From Kineothrix sp. IPX-CK (GTDB lineage: Bacteria > Bacillota > Clostridia > Lachnospirales > Lachnospiraceae), in contig NZ_CP146256.1 of NCBI RefSeq assembly GCF_039134705.1, positions 2,604,001 to 2,668,000 on the forward strand: DNA of 64,000 nucleotides, given 5' to 3'. Both the position numbers and the translations under genes were made by a program. Position 1 is the first letter of the stretch, and each line of letters begins with the position of its first letter. This document shows positions 62,041 through 64,000 of the stretch, piece after piece. A model generated the notes under the pieces. The model saw only the letters and a program-made list of their open reading frames with translations, was not told the origin of the DNA and did not search any database.

Positions 62041-64000
62041 CTACTTTTTCCAATATATCTCCACCGTGTCGCCGTTCTGAAGCGGTTCCATGTACCTGGC
62101 TTCCCGCCCGTTCAGCATGGTAATCACCGCTGATCCTTGAGGCTTGGATAAATCGAAATCGATGTGAGAAAAAACATCCACATATACATAGGCGCTCTTT
62201 CCCGTCAGCGCTACGGGTTTACCGTTTACGATTACAGCGATTACCGTATTTTCCACCGTCTGTACCGGCTCTCCTTCAGGGCTTAGAGGCACCTGACGGG
62301 AAGCCTTTTCCGCTGCCGGATCTTCCCCTGCGGCTTCCACCTCTTCATATGCTTCGCCAGCATACACTTCTCCATCGGAGTTCTCCCTATCATATATTTC
62401 CTCTCCGTCTTCTTCCATATCCTGCTCCACATCCGAAAGCTTAAGTGTCTCCATCGTCCATATAACCGAAAAGTTCTCATATACCAAGGTGTCCATATTA
62501 GCCAGTTTATTATTTACATACAAATTCATTTTCTTGTCGATAATGACATCCATGAATTCTGCGATCTGTCTCACCGTATAATAATTAAGCAGCTCGATAA
62601 TATCGTTTTCCTTGATATCATAGAACTTTGACTGGAGCTCACCGTTTACGCTGGCAAATTTGGGCAGCTCGATCCTTTTTTCGTTGACTGTTACGCATAT
62701 AACATCGCCAAACTCGTTCAGCGCTCCCAGCTCCATGGCCGCCGGTTCGCCTGCAGTCGATGCTATCACCTCTATCTTATCTCCGCCGTGAACAGGCGTA
62801 TGGATGTCCGCCACCTCCCCGTTCACCCTTATTACCGCCGCTTCACCCAACTGTCCCCTGACGATCCTCGCCTTTTGGCCAACTGTAAAGTTCAGCTCCT
62901 TCCCCCTCCTCGGAAAAAGGCCTTCATTGGAAAATTCCGCCTGAATAGCGGCATCCGCTACGGACAGCATATTATTATCGTAAAGCTTTACTCTCTCTCC
63001 GTTAAAATCCACAAAAATGAAGTTATTACTTTGCTCATAAAAGCTTAAACAGATACCGATAGGAGTTACCAGAAGGGAATCCTTCTTCACATTCTCCTCC
63101 AGAAACTCTATCTTCTGCATGACTTCCTCTCCGCGCACGGCGACTCTTTCCTTCTGTATGCCCAAATCCTCGGCAAGGGTATCCGTATACCCCTCCATCT
63201 TTCCGCCCCCGCCTACGACGAATACTGCACTGACTGCCTTTCCACCGTTCAATTCCTTGATCTTGTCGGATATTTGCAGAGCCATTTCTTTAATGACGGG
63301 ATTCACCACTTCTAAAACCTCCGCTTTGGAAATCGTCTGCTCAAGTCCCATAATATCCTTATAAGTAATAATCTCAAGCTCTCCCGCACTGCGCTTTATC
63401 TGCTCGGCAGTACCGAAATCTACCAGACAATGACGTGCTATCGTCTCGGTCAAAGCATCTCCTGCCATGGGAATCATACCGAAGGCAATAATACTTCCAT
63501 CCTTCGTAATCGAAATATCCGATGTTCCGGCACCCACATCCACCAAAGCGATATTGAGCATCCGATACATCTCGGGAATCGCCACCTGGATTGCCGCGAT
63601 AGGCTCTAATGTCATATTCGCCACATTCAATCCTGCAATTCCCACCGCTTTATAAAGGCCATCCACCACATCGTCCGGCAGAAATGTCGCAATCATATCC
63701 GCGCTGATCACCTTCGCCTTATGCCCCTCCGGATTAGAGATCGGGTAATGGTTAATGTAATAGCGGACCACCGAATATCCTACGCAGTAGAATTTTATAT
63801 CCGTATCGTTTAAGGCCTGGAACTCCCCGTATGCCTTCTCCACGCCCATGGTGGAAAGGGCATAAATGTCCTCCCTTGTGACTTCCTTATCGCTGCCAAA
63901 TTCGCAGTCCGCCGTCACATTCACCGTACGGAGCACACGGCCTGCTGCCGCAATACATGCCTCCGTCAGCTTGCGCCCGGTAGCCGCCTCAAGCTCCTCT
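62041..64000 (-). CDS. FtsA-like actin-fold protein with modular C-terminal half (5' end outside window)
   Basis: Partial: the frame stays open to position 64000 (upstream codons read EATGRKL-type sequence), so the N-terminus is missing. About 650 residues are visible. The first ~280 match the FtsA/actin fold: ALVDVGAGTSDISITKDGSI and VVGGGGKMEGYTDTLAEDLG are the phosphate and adenosine loops. The C-terminal ~350 residues are extra, with several beta-rich modules bearing VNG/VNEK/VNNK turns, then a Glu-rich linker, then a final module ending GDTVEIYWKK. Probably a cell-division or cell-shape protein; the exact role is uncertain. Confidence 0.85.
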   Translation of the reverse strand, partial: EELEAATGRKLTEACIAAAGRVLRTVNVTADCEFGSDKEVTREDIYALSTMGVEKAYGEFQALNDTDIKFYCVGYSVVRYYINHYPISNPEGHKAKVISADMIATFLPDDVVDGLYKAVGIAGLNVANMTLEPIAAIQVAIPEMYRMLNIALVDVGAGTSDISITKDGSIIAFGMIPMAGDALTETIARHCLVDFGTAEQIKRSAGELEIITYKDIMGLEQTISKAEVLEVVNPVIKEMALQISDKIKELNGGKAVSAVFVVGGGGKMEGYTDTLAEDLGIQKERVAVRGEEVMQKIEFLEENVKKDSLLVTPIGICLSFYEQSNNFIFVDFNGERVKLYDNNMLSVADAAIQAEFSNEGLFPRRGKELNFTVGQKARIVRGQLGEAAVIRVNGEVADIHTPVHGGDKIEVIASTAGEPAAMELGALNEFGDVICVTVNEKRIELPKFASVNGELQSKFYDIKENDIIELLNYYTVRQIAEFMDVIIDKKMNLYVNNKLANMDTLVYENFSVIWTMETLKLSDVEQDMEEDGEEIYDRENSDGEVYAGEAYEEVEAAGEDPAAEKASRQVPLSPEGEPVQTVENTVIAVIVNGKPVALTGKSAYVYVDVFSHIDFDLSKPQGSAVITMLNGREARYMEPLQNGDTVEIYWKK

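Noticed and set aside
1..64000. CRISPR arrays, rRNA genes, prophage or integrase genes
   Set aside because: None seen: no regularly spaced direct repeats, no rRNA sequence recognised, no phage or recombinase protein.

Overview
The window looks like chromosomal core DNA of a Clostridia member, most likely Lachnospiraceae (Bacillota). The evidence is the Firmicutes-type gene order ylxM-ffh-rpsP-khpA, rimM-trmD, rplS-lepB-rbgA-lepB-rnhB and yceD-rpmF-plsX-acpP-rnc-smc-ftsY, moderate GC, strong GGAGG ribosome binding sites, sigma-A type promoters, the DUF711/ACT pair, IorAB-PaaK, and many lipoprotein solute-binding proteins. The family-level assignment is inference. Almost everything is on the minus strand; only prs and tmcAL are on plus.

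Layout. 0-1.4 kb: prs with its own promoter and a terminator shared with the convergent two-component system (1.4-4.7 kb). 4.7-9.0 kb: pgeF, yraN, an orphan FlhB C-terminal domain, a FliK-like protein and rnhB. 9.0-11.7 kb: two signal peptidases around rbgA, then rplS with a structured leader. 11.7-15.8 kb: an arylpyruvate module (ACT protein, PaaK, IorB, IorA). 16.0-17.0 kb: an ECF sigma/anti-sigma pair in which the sigma gene carries a homopolymer frameshift. 17.2-21.8 kb: a TrmD-acetyltransferase fusion, rimM, khpA, rpsP, ffh and ylxM. 21.8-25.0 kb: an AraC regulator overlapping a membrane-anchored GH25 muramidase, and a YitT protein. 25.07-25.36 kb: a MITE-like insertion with 24-bp terminal repeats and a 7-bp target duplication. 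25.5-34.4 kb: ilvA, ftsY, smc, rnc, acpP, plsX, rpmF (59 aa) and yceD. 34.4-38.2 kb: ackA and pta, divergent from tmcAL, with a repeat-rich promoter region. 38.2-42.7 kb: a MarR-controlled heterodimeric ABC exporter. 42.9-43.3 kb: tRNA-Gly(CCC) and an HPr-like protein without the catalytic histidine.

43.4-57.3 kb is the most unusual part: one tight operon, in transcription order, of two large solute-binding lipoproteins, two sugar-type ABC permeases, a membrane-fusion adaptor with a very long coiled coil, an orphan MacB-type ectodomain protein, a third solute-binding lipoprotein, and a bifunctional homocysteine methyltransferase/methylene-THF reductase. No ATPase gene is present. The three lipoproteins appear to be paralogues that combine a propeller-like N-terminal half with a classical binding domain. 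Upstream lies a neopullulanase with a consensus promoter and a perfect LacI-type palindrome (57.5-59.4 kb).

59.5-64 kb: DUF711/PFL protein, its ACT partner, a WalJ-type metallo-hydrolase, and an FtsA-like actin-fold protein that runs off the right edge and carries repeated small modules in its C-terminal half.

No CRISPR array, rRNA, prophage or transposase gene was seen. The only stretch over 300 bases without a gene is 24944-25560, which holds the MITE-like element, hairpins and the ilvA terminator.
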